Assembly (NCBI GenBank): GCA_025201705.1
Contig: MU616693.1
Location: forward strand, 1-54,592
Source: Dissophora ornata
Lineage: Eukaryota; Mortierellomycota; Mortierellomycetes; Mortierellales; Mortierellaceae
DNA: 54,592 nucleotides
Direction of reading: 5' to 3'
Shown here: piece by piece, positions 34,625 to 47,360 of the stretch
Numbering within the stretch: position 1 is the stretch's first letter
Layout: the number at the start of each line of letters is the position of its first letter
The notes under the pieces: model-generated
Told to the model about the DNA's origin: nothing
Seen by the model: only the letters and a program-made list of their open reading frames with translations
The model's database searches: none
Position numbers and translations under genes: made by a program

Positions 34625-36178
34625 GTTGAAAGGGTAACTGGAAGAGGAGCTGACGAATGAGGAGGAGATGGGAGAATGAAAGACGAGAGAAGCAAAGCAA
34701 GACCAAGCAGAGGCAAAAAGGCAAAGACGCTTTGGCTCTGTCTATGCAGGCGAATAGCAGTGCGCAGTGCGAAGGAGAGGGAGGACAATAAAATAAAAGA
34801 GCGAGGGTGATGAGTTAAGAGCAAGAGAGGAGAAGAGATGCTGCTCTGGGGTGGATGGAAGGAAGTGATTGCATGGACTGATGGACTGACTGATTAGGAC
34901 GAGCTGGAGCGGAAGGCCATAATAAAACATCGCACCTCGATTGCACACCCCATTGCACACGTCTCGCAGTAACCAAGACAAATAAATTCTGCCGCAACAC
35001 ACCTGTCCCTTGTACGTCCGGACAACAGTAACGAATTTGCAACGCGCAAACACAGCCAAGGGAAAGGAGGTTTTCTATCTTTGTTTCTTGCCTGTCTCTT
35101 TCTCCCTCAAAGGTGCGGCAGAATCGAGGGGTGCAGGATTGTACGATACGCAAAGTCATGAAGAGACGGCCCTCCCTTGTCCCTTGTCTTCATGCATCTC
35201 CCTACAAACCCCTCGCCGGCAACCCAAGGAGGAGAAACATTCGATCATCCCATCTCACTTGCTCCAGCACAATAGCTGTCGATCGTATCGTGTGAATTGA
35301 ATAAGTCGCGCAGATCGGGCCAGCCTTGAATTCAATCCAACTGTGTCCAGGCTTTCTCTCTAATTCCACGATTCTTCCAATCCCACTCTATCAGCATAAA
35401 CGAACCCTTTCTCTTTTCTCTCTCTCTCGCTCTCTCTCAAAGCTGCAATCACGAATTGTCCTGGCGCCCCAAAAAAATGACCGGGATTGTTTTTTACCTA
35501 CTGCATGCCAAATCACCCCACCATCGAATAATAATAGAAAATGAAGATCGAAATACAAGCGTACTCTAAATACGTAAAGACGAGGAATGTTGTACTCTTT
35601 GCAGATGCGGACATGAGTTGAAAACTTGATACTATTAAGGGTATAGTCCAGTCTTTTTCTGTCCGTTTCAAAAGAAAAAGAGACGCGCCTCCATGTCATC
35701 AGTGGTGTTTGGCAATGGTCGCACCAATCATATCACGCGTTTCACAAACATTTCTCTTTTTTTTTTTTTTTAAATGCCGTGGATCATCGCTGTTGTTCCT
35801 GGGAAGGGCGGAAGGGCTGCGACGCGCTTTGTTGTGCTTGCCCTCCTTGTCCCAGGGCCTTGCCGCACCAAAAAAACCGTGTCGACGCAACCGCGAGGGA
35901 CCCCTCAATCAACCTCCACGATACTTCTCAATCGACCCTTGCCATAAGAGAACAACTATATTTTTAAGACGATGAAAGACTCCTCGTGGTGGACGCCAGG
36001 GATAGATGTGAACATGAAAGAACCATAAATCCACACGAGTGCCTTTTTTTATTCTAACTTTTTTTTCGCCCTGACTACCCGCCACACCCAGTCTCTTTTC
36101 CTTTCTCTCTCTCTCTCTCTCACACACACTCTCTCTCTCGTTATTCAGATCTCCAAACACCTGCACCCCTCCGTCAAC
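34625..36178. other. divergent intergenic region, no gene
   Basis: Separates the divergently transcribed DENND6 and the large hypothetical gene, so it should hold both promoters. It contains CT-rich tracts at 35400-35440 and, immediately before the 36179 start, a CT microsatellite (about 36103-36140). No conserved ORF was recognised. Confidence 0.5.
36103..36140 (+). repeat. CT/CA microsatellite before the start codon
   Basis: tctctctctctctctcacacacactctctctctc just upstream of the ATG at 36179, probably in the 5' leader. Confidence 0.8.
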
Positions 36179-38366
36179 ATGACTGTAGCATCACGACTCG
36201 ACCTCCTGTCAACGCTCCCAAAGTTGGACCCCGTTATCCCACTTCCCCAATACTTCCCCGTCCTCAAATCCATCTCCCATCATGCCCGCCACCTCCAGCA
36301 ACAGTCGCACACCCTCTTTCTGACGTGCCACACCTCGTCATCTACTCCTCCTCCTCCTCCTCCTCTCACACAATCCGAGCTAGCGGCATCTCCAGAGCGC
36401 CTTAAAGAGGCCGAGGAACTTTTGGAATCAAGCATGGTCTTCGCGCTGAGGTTCTGTAAAGTGACACTAATCCTGTTGCCGCAGTTACCGTCGTTCCAGA
36501 GACGCGTGCATGGCGCGGTGTTGAGACAGTTCGGAACAGTGGCTGCTACCTTCTTGGAACAGATCCAGCGGTATTGCAAAACCGGCGCTCAGGATTTCTG
36601 GTTGACTTTTGGCTCGTCGCTTGTCGGAAGGGATAACGGATCCGGGAAGACGGCTGAGGCTTCAGAATCTGAAAAGGAGTCAAACTGGGAAAAGTCTCGA
36701 CCGGATAATCAGGCTGTTGGAGAATCCGAGGAGATGAACAGCGCTAACCCTGAGGATGGCTCAATTGAGCAAAGACCTCAAACTGGAGATCGCGATATCG
36801 GTAACATTTATCAGTCCGTGAATCTCTCAGAAGAGGACGACGACCAGGCGCAGACTCAGCTCGAAGGCCAAGCTGAGGAGAATGCTCGACAGGAGTTGGA
36901 AGGCCCTGAACCTGAAAACGACGCAATCTGGACAAAGACCCAGTCTGAAGATCAGGTTACGAAAGGAACAAAGCATGAGTTAAATGGACATGAACCTGGG
37001 ATCGATGCAGCCTTGGCGGGTTCCGTACTCAATGAGCAAGGGGCGAAGGGACTTGTCCAGGAACCAGATGTCCCCGGACTCGAAGACGATACAAACTGGA
37101 CAAAGGCCCAATTTGAAAGAAAATCCGTGGATGAAAGCCAGGAAGAAGAGACATCCCCGCACGAGGAAGCAAACTCGGCCGAGAGGCAGCCTATAATCCA
37201 ATATGTAGAACAAACCGAGCAGGAACTGAGCGACCCTAACCCCGAAGAAGCTACAAGTTGGACAGAGGCTCAGTTTGAAGGCCAGGACCTGGGAGACACT
37301 TGGAACGACGAAAGCATACTCGGAAAAGAAGATAGTCCGGTGCAAATCCAGCTTGGAGATCAGACTGTGGAGGGAACTCAAAAGGACATGGAAAGACCCG
37401 AACCAAGAGACCACGGAAGAAAGACTCGTGTCGAAAATCAGGCAACAGAGGAAGCCGAGCAGGGTTCAAGTGATCCCGAACCCAAAATCGACTCAAACTG
37501 GACAAAACCCCTACTCGACGAGCAAGACATTGTGGAAACTATCCAGGAGCCAAGTGACCCTGAGGATGCAAACGGGACAAGCGCTGAGCCAAAATATCAG
37601 GAAATATTAGAAGCCCAGCAGGACTCGGGCGACTCTGAACTCAAAGATAACGCCAACTGGACAAAGCCGCAGCACGACAACGAAGAACAGGATGTGATGG
37701 GTCGAGAGGACACAGGCCCTGTCTCAGGATGGGACAGTGAGTACCACAGTAACGAAGAAGAGCCAACTGAGGATCACAGTGAGTCCCATAGCCCAGCCTC
37801 GACAACGAGCCTTCATATTGGTTCCGGGACGATTTTTATGTGCACGATGACCACTGCTCCATCGAGGCCCGCCTCGCCTCTTCGTTTTCCCGGAAATGGG
37901 ATATGGACAATTCCTGTTGTTCGTCCACAACCGCAGTCATTCGAAGACATGAACGAAACAGCACAGTTCATCGCTCGCAAGGAATTCACAATCTTAAACC
38001 TGCCTCTGCCGCGGTGCGAACCTTCAATCCCAGCAGGTGACCTCGTCTTGCCTCGAAAGGAGATGTCGTTCTTATCACCATCATACAAACTTGGGCGCAG
38101 TCGCGAAGGATACAACAAAGACAGCGTATTGATCCCGCCCATCATCGTCACTGCACCTACACCTTCAAGCTCCGTGCTTTCGAGATCTTCGTCCTCGTCA
38201 CGATCTTCGACTCCTTCTACAGCATCCACAACGTCCTTGACGCGTCGAATCACGACCTTTGCAGTCACGTCTGTGCCTCTGGCGACCGCGCCTACCGTAA
38301 TTCTGCCAATAGCAACAGCGACCACAGCAACAAGTGCGCGCAATGTTGGTAGTATCGGTAACAGCG

Positions 38367-38406
<40 letters not shown>

Positions 38407-41293
38407 AAGCAGCAGCAGCAGAGGCATGGGCCGTATTGATCGACCAAGACCGAATGTTCAAAACCTCATCCAGCAGTTTAGTAAGGGTCCAGATCCGGAG
38501 ATTGTGACGACCGAGGCAGAGAAGGATGAGAAGAAGGCGTCATTGCCTCGACAAACACAAGCGCGAACGCGGAGGCAAAAAGAGAAACAAAGGAGCCTTG
38601 AAGATGGGTCAGAAGTCAACTCAGTACCAACGCGGCAGCAGCAGCGTGCCCATGCAGCAACCGCTGAGCAATTTGGTAAGTACGTGAACAAAGTCATTAA
38701 ATTGGACCTAAATGTCGAAACAAAAACTAACACAAGAACAAAAAAAAAAAAAATGCTAGGCAAGGACTCATCGTCCTCTAGCTCTGCAGTTCCTGTCAAA
38801 TCGACTACCTTTGTCAGATCCGTCGCTTCTCATAAGCCAACGAGGTCTATCGCGCCAACAACAGAAAGCGTCAAGAAACACGACGCACAGCAATTGCAAC
38901 AGCAACAGTGGCGCCGAGATGGTCCTACCTCCACCTCCACATCTTCATCCTCGTCTAAACACTCAACCAATAACCACAGCAACCGCACTTCGTCAAAGGA
39001 GAGCCGTCTCTCTTGGTCTTCATCCCTATCTTTCTCATCCCAATCATCCAATCCATCATCTTTATCGAGGGCGCGCTGGAATGCAGAGGCGCGAGCTTAT
39101 GCGGATATGGAGCAACTCATTGAGCGACTAAGGGAGCAGAACCGGAATGCGGAAGCGGATGAAGTTTTAGGGCGCGTTACAGCAAGGACCGAATTGTCTC
39201 TTAGAAGGATATTTGGTCCCATTCAATCGACGGCGACCTCTCACGCCGGCGGTGAGGTGATGACTGGCGAGGATGCACACATCCACAAGAGTAATGGCGA
39301 GGGTAGTAGCAGCGCCTGTAACCATACCAGCTGCATCGGTGGCAGTAACAAGGACGACCGTGAGCGTGGAGATAACGAAAGCAAAGATGAGAGTAGTATT
39401 ACTGACAATCGAAGCATTGGAGCCGAAAACGGTAGCAACGACAGTGAAGGCAGCAAATACGACGATGGAAGTAGTAATAACGATGCCAGTAACGAAGACA
39501 ACGGATTTTCTACTCCTGAAAGCTCCTCTAGATATATTCATGAAGCTAGCACACTTCATCTGAACACGTCAGCGCCGACACACATCAACCAAACCTCGGA
39601 GGTAGAGATTATCAAGAACGCTGGCTTTACCAAGGAGTTTATAAAAGACGACGAAGGCGACTTCAAGCCCCCCAGGCAAACTAGAGAATTTCTTGTATAT
39701 GGCCTTCCTCGAAGGAGCAGTAGGAGTGGATCGACTCGCTCTAGTTCGAGAAACTCAGCAGGCCCGAGGCAAGGTAATAAGGTCATGTCAATCGTGAATC
39801 GGTTCAACGAAAGCCAGAGCTCAGCAAGTCCAGCGTCATCCCGGAGTGGCTATAATAGTGTCGCAAGTACGATACCGTCAACCACTGCGCCTGCCGCGCA
39901 CTCTGGAGAAAACAAGATTTCACGATACGAGATCCATTTAAGCAGAGAATCTTCAGCGGACAGCAGCAGTTCCCGGTCTTCTTCCTCTTCCACCTCAAGT
40001 CATTATTCGCAATCGAGAAGGGGTTCCTACAAGTACCAGCAGATGCCTAGCCCAAATTCTGTACGGGAAAAAGCCGCAGCCCTCGAGGCGGTTAAAGAAC
40101 AGCCTTCTAGAGCGTCATTTGTACCTAGGACGCAAGTCCTCCGGTCCCGGAAAGATTTTGTTGCTAGTAACGTTTCGAATTCCAGCGTGTCAAGAACGGA
40201 TTCAGTCAAGGAGAATGACGGGGTTTTGGCAATCAAGAAAAAGGACCGAAAGCAGGAGGGTCCCAATATAAGGGGCAATGGTAATGAAGAGAGCGGCACT
40301 AGTTTTGTGGAGCTTATTCGCGTCCCGACCCAGAGCTCGGTTTGGTCGTTTCGATTGAACAGAGGCAATTCGTCCTCCTCGCGAAGGACCAATTCTACCG
40401 TGCCAATGACGACTGTAAAGGACAAGGAGTTAAAAAACGAGTCTTGGAGTGGCTCAGGAAGTGAATGGGACGACAATGAGCCCCTCCAGTATTTGGATGT
40501 GGATGCAAAATATGAGCACGAGGTATGGTTAGAACAGGACAGCGCCATGGAGGTTGCAGTCGAGGACTGGGGATGTCCAACGTCTCCAATCAACCGGTTC
40601 GTAAAGTCCTTATCCGCCACATACCACAACACGCATGACCACGACAGGCCATGCAATGGAGGATGGAACACGAGCGAGGGCAGCAGCACTTACAGCAGCA
40701 CGCAATCCCGAAGGAACTATCTTCAGACTCTGGAACCTGCCTCTGTGCTAGCTCAGAACGTAGGTGTCCTTGCTGCAAAGAGTTCGATACTTCCCCTATT
40801 GTCTGTCAGGAACGGCGCCATGACCAACTCCACAACATCGCCTTCTCCCGAAAACCAACAACTTGTTAGCCGAGTAAGCAACCCTTTTGGAGATCTGCTC
40901 AACGGTGGCCGCATCCGCCAGGAATTTTCTCCGGCGTCAACAACCTCGACCTCTTCTGTGCCACAGCCCATCCACTCGTCCTCTCCAACCTCCACGCGTT
41001 CAACCACCTCCCTGGCTCCTTGTCCTCTTCCGTCTTCAGGATGGATGGCGTCTCCCGCTTCACGTAGCGCATGCACACTACCTGCAGCGCATTCAATCTC
41101 TACTACATCGACCTCGACAGTCGCAGCTGCACGAAGAATCTACTCTCGCGAGACAGGTATTTTAGGTGCTTCAGGAACACCTGTCCTGGGATCAAGTACA
41201 GCCCCGCTCAGTGTCCGCAACGCTGCGGCTCTTCTGCATACCTTCTCTTCAAGCAGTCTGAACAGTTTGAAGAGTAGCATTTCCTATACATGA
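36179..41293 (+). CDS. large, mostly disordered protein of unknown function
   Basis: Open for 1,704 codons. It very probably contains one intron at 38676-38759 (84 bp, divisible by three), giving 1,676 aa. Residues 1-150 look ordered and helical (ESSMVFALRFCKVTLILLPQ, RQFGTVAATFLEQIQRYCKT). Residues about 160-520 are an acidic region with imperfect repeats ending in (N/S)WTKxQ-like motifs. The remainder is Ser/Thr/Asn-rich, with N12 near residue 731, poly-Ser runs, a short helical stretch (EARAYADMEQLIERLREQNR, about 975-1000) and many RSxS basic sites that suggest phosphorylation. No catalytic motif, membrane segment or known domain recognised. The start ATG (gtcaacATGactg) follows a CT-rich leader. 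Confidence 0.8.
38369..38404 (+). repeat. (AAC)12 microsatellite encoding poly-Asn
   Basis: Twelve AAC codons in frame within the large hypothetical gene, flanked by AGC (Ser) codons. Likely length-variable between strains. Confidence 0.9.
38676..38759 (+). other. in-frame intron of the large hypothetical gene
   Basis: Donor GTAAGT, branch-like ACTAAC near 38727 and acceptor TGCTAG; 84 nt with no stop. Both spliced and retained forms are therefore open. Retention adds 28 residues, rich in Lys/Thr/Asn, after EQFG. Confidence 0.75.
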
Positions 41294-41594
41294 ATATTTG
41301 ATATACCATTGTTCGCGCGACCACACAAAACTTGGAAAAAGGCATTTCAACAAAATCGGTGATTTTTTTTATTGCGAAATATATTTTACAAGTGCCAATT
41401 CATTTTGAGAATAAAAGGGAAAAAAAAAACAGAGTGGAGAGAGCATGATGTGTATGGCCGTGAATATGTATATGGGGGCGAAAAGCGCTGTGCATGCAGG
41501 GACGAGGGGCCAGAATGGAAGGGAACGAGGTTGCTCATCCGGATATCATAATGTGCGTTGCAAAAAGACGACAAGGTTCCAGTTCTGCGACTGC

Positions 41595-44500
41595 TCATGG
41601 GCGCACGCCCTTGTTCCAGAACACATAAGCACCGATGCCAACCAACATGAATCCTCCCGACATCAATGCCGTCGTAGGCTGCTACCCGAGAGAACACCCA
41701 TTTGTTAGTAAACGCATATCAAGCAATCATAAGTAGACTGCATTTTTTTTTTTAAAAAAAAGTCTTACCTGATGGAATGGAAGAGGTTGGCCTTTCTTGC
41801 TCATCGGGAACACAAATTGGGCCCATGAAAACTCGTATCTGGCGACCGTATCCTTGGAATCTCGTGTAGAAGTAACTGATGTTGCCGTAGTGGTCGTTGC
41901 GGCTCGACCGAGGCACTCTTTGCAGATAACACCTTCCGCCTTGATTGTAGGCGAGGTCGGTGTCAATGCTACAATGTTTTCCTGAGTTGTGCGCTGCTTG
42001 GCTTCCTTGAGCTCCTTCTCAGCTTTGACCACAACGGCCTTTGTCTCTGACAGCTCACGAGTCAACACGACCTTTTCTGAGCTCAGCTCCTTGATCTCCT
42101 CGATTTGTTTCTCGACAGTCTGCTGCAGAATGCCAACTTCCGTCGTGAGAGAAGACACATTAAGCTGAAGAGAAGACACATCAAGCTGAAGAGAAGACAC
42201 ATCAAGCTGAAGAGAAGCTGCTTCCTCTGCATTTGCTGAATCAACCTCGGGCACCGCGATAGATTGAATTGCCTTTTCGAGATCCTCCTGATGCTTCGAC
42301 ATCAACAGCTCCTGTGCCAGTGCAGTCTCACGCGCAACACACTCCAGGCTTTCCTTATGGGTAACCTCCAGGACTGCCAGGGCAGTTTCCTGCTCCTTCC
42401 GAAGACTCTCCATCACTTGTTGGTGCTCAGTGATGAGTTCATTCATACTGTCCTTGGCAAGATCACGCTCTAGCTTGACCTTTGTCAGCTCAGCAGAATT
42501 CTGGGCAATATCACGTCTCAAGATCTCATCGTCTGCCACTAATGGCTCCAGAAGTTGAATCTTTTGGACATATGCATTCATTTCCGCCTGGGTATCCTCC
42601 AGCATCCTGGTCAATCTGGCAATCTCTGTAGCGTACGCCTATTGATTCAGAATAGCATCGGGTATTTAGGTTAGTCTCTGGAGGGTCGTGGGGTACAGGA
42701 AATCCTTCCAGAGATTGAATCATTGTACGTACCTGATTGTTTTCTACCAGCAGCCTCTGATATTCTACAGCCTGTGTAGCTTGAACGACGGCATCCGAGC
42801 CCTTGCTTCCACTCTGTTTTCCTTCTTCTTTGGCAGAAACGGTGATTGTTCGCTCTAGCTCACCCAAGCCTTGCTTCAGAGCTCCCAGATCAGCATTAGT
42901 CTCCTGTGACCGTGTTAGTTCACTTTGAAGTCGCGAGATGATGAGATCAATGTTGGTGCCCTGGCCGGTGACGGACGCAGGACGCGAGTTTGATCCAGGC
43001 TCTGTTGGCGAGCTAGACTTGAGTCTCGCATGAGCCCTATAAATGTGCGCGAGCATAGCGAGATTAGAATGGGATTAACAACAACGACGTCCAACTGTTT
43101 GTATAAGCGTAAGATTCGTGAACCATACTCTTGTGGCGACCCTCCTGGAGTAGGGTACGACATGGTGAAGTAGTAGACCTTGCATGCGACCTTCTCGTGC
43201 AGCACTATGTATGGGTCAGATGGGCAAAATCATATATTGGGTCAATAAAAGTGGTGATTGTGGCGTCCAGTATATCAGCAGAAAACAACCCATGACCATG
43301 CGCTCGACATCATTAATCGAGGTGAAGTTTGGTATGCACTCTGTGGATATCGCGCTTGTCGTACAGTCGTACACCGTCGGTGGAAAATGATTATGTTTGC
43401 AACAAATGACCTCTTGTCAAAGATCACCACGGGTCCTTATATTGTATTCGCCTGTTGCCGTTATTGTCCCTGCGAATATGACCACTCTGGCCCACAGCTT
43501 GTTAGTACTTACTTGAACCACTGTCATCCATAATGTCGATACCAAACTCGAGGTGGTCGTTCTGGTTCAGCTCAAACGGTTCGCTCTCGACATTCTCGGG
43601 AGAGAGACGCTTTCCGTTCAAGAAGGTGCCGTTACTCGACTTGAGATCTTTGATAAAGACCTATGAAAGAGAGATAGATAGATAAATAGAGAGAGATGAG
43701 CTTAGTATATAAAGAAAAGTCTAGACTACTTTCGTCTGGTGAACGGAATCAAGGGGTAGAAGAAGGCCGGGATTGGATATTTCATGCTTGTTCGTCGTAC
43801 CTTGCTGTTCTCGGACCAGACCTCGGCGTGGATACGACTGAGCACCTTGGAGTCAAAGTAGCCATTAGCTGCGCTGGGTGCAGTGGTGACGCCTGTCTGG
43901 CGACCAATCTTGACGTGGGTGTTCTCTGGCAAGTCAAGGGACTTTGTTGCAAAGCCGTTGTTGACCGGCTCTAGGACCAAGGTTGGGTTCGAGGCGGTAG
44001 ATCGGCCATTGGCAGCAGAGGAATCGATAGAAGTAGCACTGTTGCTGTTGCTGAGAGAGCCGCCAGCCATATTTGTATACTTGATAGATCCGGTGGGTGA
44101 GGACGTGGTTGAGAGTGCGGGCGAAGCTAGTGAGAGCGAGGCAGTGGCAGACGCGGTTGAGAGCGTTGGAGCAGCTGAGACAAGAGCGGCGTGTCGCTTG
44201 GGCAAGATTCCTCCGGAGGTCTGGAGCAGGCTGTGGACGGGCTGAGTGATTGTCGATGTTGAGCTCACGGAGGGGGCTGTTGGGAGGGAGTGGATGATGG
44301 AACAAAAGAAGAAAGAGATCGGTCAATGAGATGAGTAAAAGAAGAAACTGGGAGGATGCAGCGTTGTTGTTTGTTTGCGAATGACGCCAACGGAGAATGA
44401 ACCATGCGATTCATCTGTCCTTGCCATTCGCATCTTTTTTTCTGCACTGTGGTCAGTGCACCTGCCTGGCAGCTGTCACTCGCAAAAAGAAATGATGTCG

Positions 44501-44859
44501 ATGGCGGATATTCGGTCATGGCGACAGTTTGCACTTGACTTACTCCTGGACTTGTTGCGGATAGGGAATGCGGGATAGTAGATAGAAGACGAGGCGGTGG
44601 GGATGGTGCCACCATTTAGTCCGTTGAGACTGTTAGATGATCCAGTGACATGGCCGTTGGCGAGGACAGCTGTGGATGAGCCCGCGGTGGAGGCTGTTGC
44701 GGTGGCGGTGGAGGGCGAGCTCAGGAGACCGTTGAGGCTAGTGATGCTCGAGACACTGGCGAGGCTGCCGCTGCTGGCCCTGGAGCGGGTAAGCGATGGC
44801 GATCTGGCAGAGGCGCTGTTGTCCTCGGGAATCGGGGGACTATCGCGACGACTAGACAT
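41595..44859 (-). CDS. SLMAP-like STRIPAK protein: FHA, coiled coil, tail anchor
   Basis: Seven exons: 44859-44544, 44276-43801, 43660-43513, 43204-43129, 43036-42733, 42638-41769 and 41681-41595; 758 aa. The N-terminus (1-200) is Ser-rich. The FHA domain spans about 205-320 with GR (229-230), SRIHAE (252-257) and SSNGTFLN (272-279), the phosphopeptide-binding motifs. Long coiled coil about 380-690. The single C-terminal membrane segment (MSGGFMLVGIGAYVFW) ends in KGVRP. This order is that of SLMAP and its fungal counterparts (PRO45/HAM-4/Far9-Far10), the STRIPAK subunits placed on ER/nuclear envelope or mitochondria that recruit Hippo-type kinases and control cell fusion and septation. All introns are GT-AG. 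Total 2,277 nt, in frame. Confidence 0.9.
42149..42211 (-). repeat. three tandem 21-bp units in the coiled coil
   Basis: Units of gagaagacacatcaagctga+a repeated three times, encoding SLQLDVS/SLQLNVS heptads. Heptad-length duplications extend a coiled coil without breaking its register. Confidence 0.9.
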
Positions 44860-46093
44860 AACAAAGGAGTATTGTATTGTTGGTTTTCGAAGGGATGGCG
44901 AAGAGAGCAAGAGAATGGAGATGAATGGAGATGAATGGGATGAGAGATGGATGGGATCCTGATGGAGTGTCAGCGAGGTAGCGAGAGAAGAGAAGCAAAG
45001 GAAGGGGCAGTTTGTTGCAAGGAGGCGAGCTTGTTGCGAGGGGAGGAGAAGGGCGGTTGGATAGCAGGCGAAGGAGGGGCGAAGGAAGGGCGAAGGAATG
45101 AATGCAAGGAAGGAGGGCAGAGCAGAGCAGAGAAGCGTCGGTGGAGAGAAGAGAGAAGAGAGAAGAGAAAAGAGCGAAGAGAGAAGAGGAAGGTCGGTGA
45201 GGGTTCATTTCACTCCCCTGCCGAGGGTACACACACACAGTTCTAACTTGTACTCGAGCTGGATCGCCACCAGCGAAATGAATTGTCTTGATGTGCCTGG
45301 ATGGTCTCGTCGCGATGTGTTCCCGCCCAATTCTTTCTCTTTCTTCTTTATTTTGGCTTTTCTGCTTACATGTGCACTCCCATAACCTAACCTTACTTTC
45401 ACCTCGTCCCCTTCCTTTTCGCGAGTGGAGACCCCCCCCCCCTCCGCAGCCGCATCCCCGTCGCCGCTGCAAATCTATCGCCGTCGCCACCAGGAGCATG
45501 GGCCTCGTTCCAGCTCTCAGTCGCTCTCTCGTTCTCTCCTGCTCCGCATACATGCGCAACGCCATCTCTCGTTTTCTCGCCTTTTGGTCCTCGCCCTCAC
45601 ATTAGCAAAAAAGTATTTGACGTGCATTTCGAGTTAATTCATAGGCTGAGAGCATCTTGCCCCCCATCGCTCTCTCTTTTTTTTTTTTGTTCTTGTAAAA
45701 TAAACATGAGAGCACTCCAAAAATCCATCACACCCCGCGTTCATTTCACGATCGCGCTTTCTGGTGCGCGACCATTTTCATTTCTACGCGGAAAAAAAGG
45801 CGATCGATATATTGAAACATGCATTTTGCTGACACACATGTCCTACCAACCTTTTTGCTCCGCCCTTTAAATACCTTCACTCTCTCCGCCCTTCACTTCC
45901 CTCATCCGTTTCATTATTTCATTTCAGAAAAAATTAATAACGTGCACCGCCGCCGCCAAAAAAAAGTTTCAGCTCTGGATATATTCCTCGTCAAGTTTTG
46001 AGAAGGGAAGGGTACACACATCGATCTGCAACTTTGCTCTATGAGTTAACAGTAATGTTGCTGGGCCACAGGGACAGGTACGATGGGTTTTGG
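44860..46093. other. promoter of the SLMAP-like gene and 3' flank of the Cys-rich gene
   Basis: Contains GA-rich tracts (about 45120-45200) on the plus strand and a C10 run near 45433. No conserved ORF. The long minus-strand frame at 44852-45565 is low-complexity Leu/Ser/Pro and lacks any family feature. Confidence 0.5.
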
Positions 46094-47223
46094 TTACGCA
46101 GAAACGGCGGCGATGGTGGGATCCTCTTCAGGAGCAGTCGCATCCGCAAGAGCTGCGTCAGTGTCTGCGTCACTGTCAGCGTGGCAATGTTGGCACCTGC
46201 TCTCGCACACGGGCCCGCAGTTGCCCTTGCACTTGTTCCTGCACTCATAATTAGACCCCTCATACGCAACGCAATTGGAGAAACACCCCTCCTCGTCTTC
46301 ATGGCATGCCTTCTTGCACTCGACCTCACAGGGCTTGCATCTCTCCTGGCACTTATGCTCACCAAGCTCGCATTTCCCCTTGCACCTGTCTTTGCCAGAC
46401 TCGCATTCCTTCCCGCATGCCCACTCCCTATCGTTGCATGCATCATCGCACTCCTTATCACAAGTCTCGCACGCCTCATCACACACCTTTACAGCTTTCC
46501 CACATCCCTTCCTGCAGTTATCTCTGATTACGCATATCTCGCAAGCTGGAGTATTGCCAGATAGGCCCGAGCACGCGTCGGTGCAATAATTGCACACGAA
46601 ATTACACTTCGCTAGTAAGTTCGTGGAGGAAGTCCCTTTGACTGTGTACACGTCTCTAGGCAATTGCTGCTAGAACAAATATTACCGCAGATTTCTTCTT
46701 TCCCATCAACTTCAATGAATTCGACCGTGCACCTGGCATTGCAGCTGTAGATCTGGGGGCAAATTACGGCTACGGCTGGGTCCATTCCAGCGATATCCGT
46801 ACATGTATCAACAGCCGTCGCGTCGCAGCCCAAGTTGCATGGACCCTTGGCGTCCTTGCACTTATTCTTGCACTCGCCTTTGTGGTGCTCGCAATTACCC
46901 TTGCACTCGCCCGTTTGAGGCCTGCACTTTTCCCTGCAATCATGCTCGATGAGCTTGCACTCTTCATCACACTCCTGCCCACCAACCTCGCACTTGGCCT
47001 TGCACTCATTTTCGCACTTGGGGAAAGGAAGCACCATGATCTTGTTTCTGCACTTCTTGTGCTGGTGATGCTTTTTGTGCCAAAGGGCTTCCTCCACAAT
47101 CGTCTCAGCACTTGACGACACCAGTGTGGAGGCGTCGACTCTAGTCTGCGGGACCTCTTGTATGGCAACCGAGGATGCGACGGCAAAGATGGTGATCAAC
47201 AGAACACTGAACAGGTTCTTCAT
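46094..47223 (-). CDS. secreted cysteine-rich repeat protein
   Basis: Two exons, 47223-46686 and 46611-46094, with a 74-bp GT-AG intron; 351 aa. Residues 1-20 are a signal peptide (MKNLFSVLLITIFAVASSVA). After a His/Lys patch (KKHHQHKK) the protein is built of Cys repeats, mostly C-x3-C alternating with C-x6-7 spacers (CENECKAKCEVGGQECDEEC). It ends in an acidic Asp/Ala tail. Paired cysteines imply many disulfides or metal binding. No exact family recognised. Secretion plus Cys density suggests a cell-wall, metal-binding or effector/defence-type role, which is inference. The intron could instead be 38 bp from a downstream GT donor, but the 74-bp form keeps Cys spacing regular. Confidence 0.8.
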
Positions 47224-47352
47224 TTTCGAGAAGGTGGATCGTGGAGACTGTTAACGGGGGACTGTGTTGATTCTATCAGATGTGGGAGGGAAAGGCGGTA
47301 GGATGGGCTAAGGATGACAAGAAAAAGGATCTTGACTGGGATGTTCTCAGGA

Positions 47353-47360
47353 TTTAAATA
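47353..47360 (-). promoter_or_regulatory. TATA-like box of the Cys-rich gene
   Basis: TATTTAAA on the minus strand, about 130 bp upstream of the start codon. Confidence 0.4.

Noticed and set aside
37813..38427. Minus-strand Leu/Val-rich frame suggesting membrane segments
   Set aside because: Antisense of the poly-Asn/Ser part of the large plus-strand gene; AAC repeats read as GTT (Val) and TTG (Leu).
44852..45565. 237-codon minus-strand frame upstream of the SLMAP-like gene
   Set aside because: Low-complexity Leu/Ser/Pro translation of a GA-rich promoter, without homology-like features.
46275..46589. Plus-strand Ser/His-rich frames
   Set aside because: Antisense of the Cys-rich secreted protein; regular Cys codons remove stops on the other strand.
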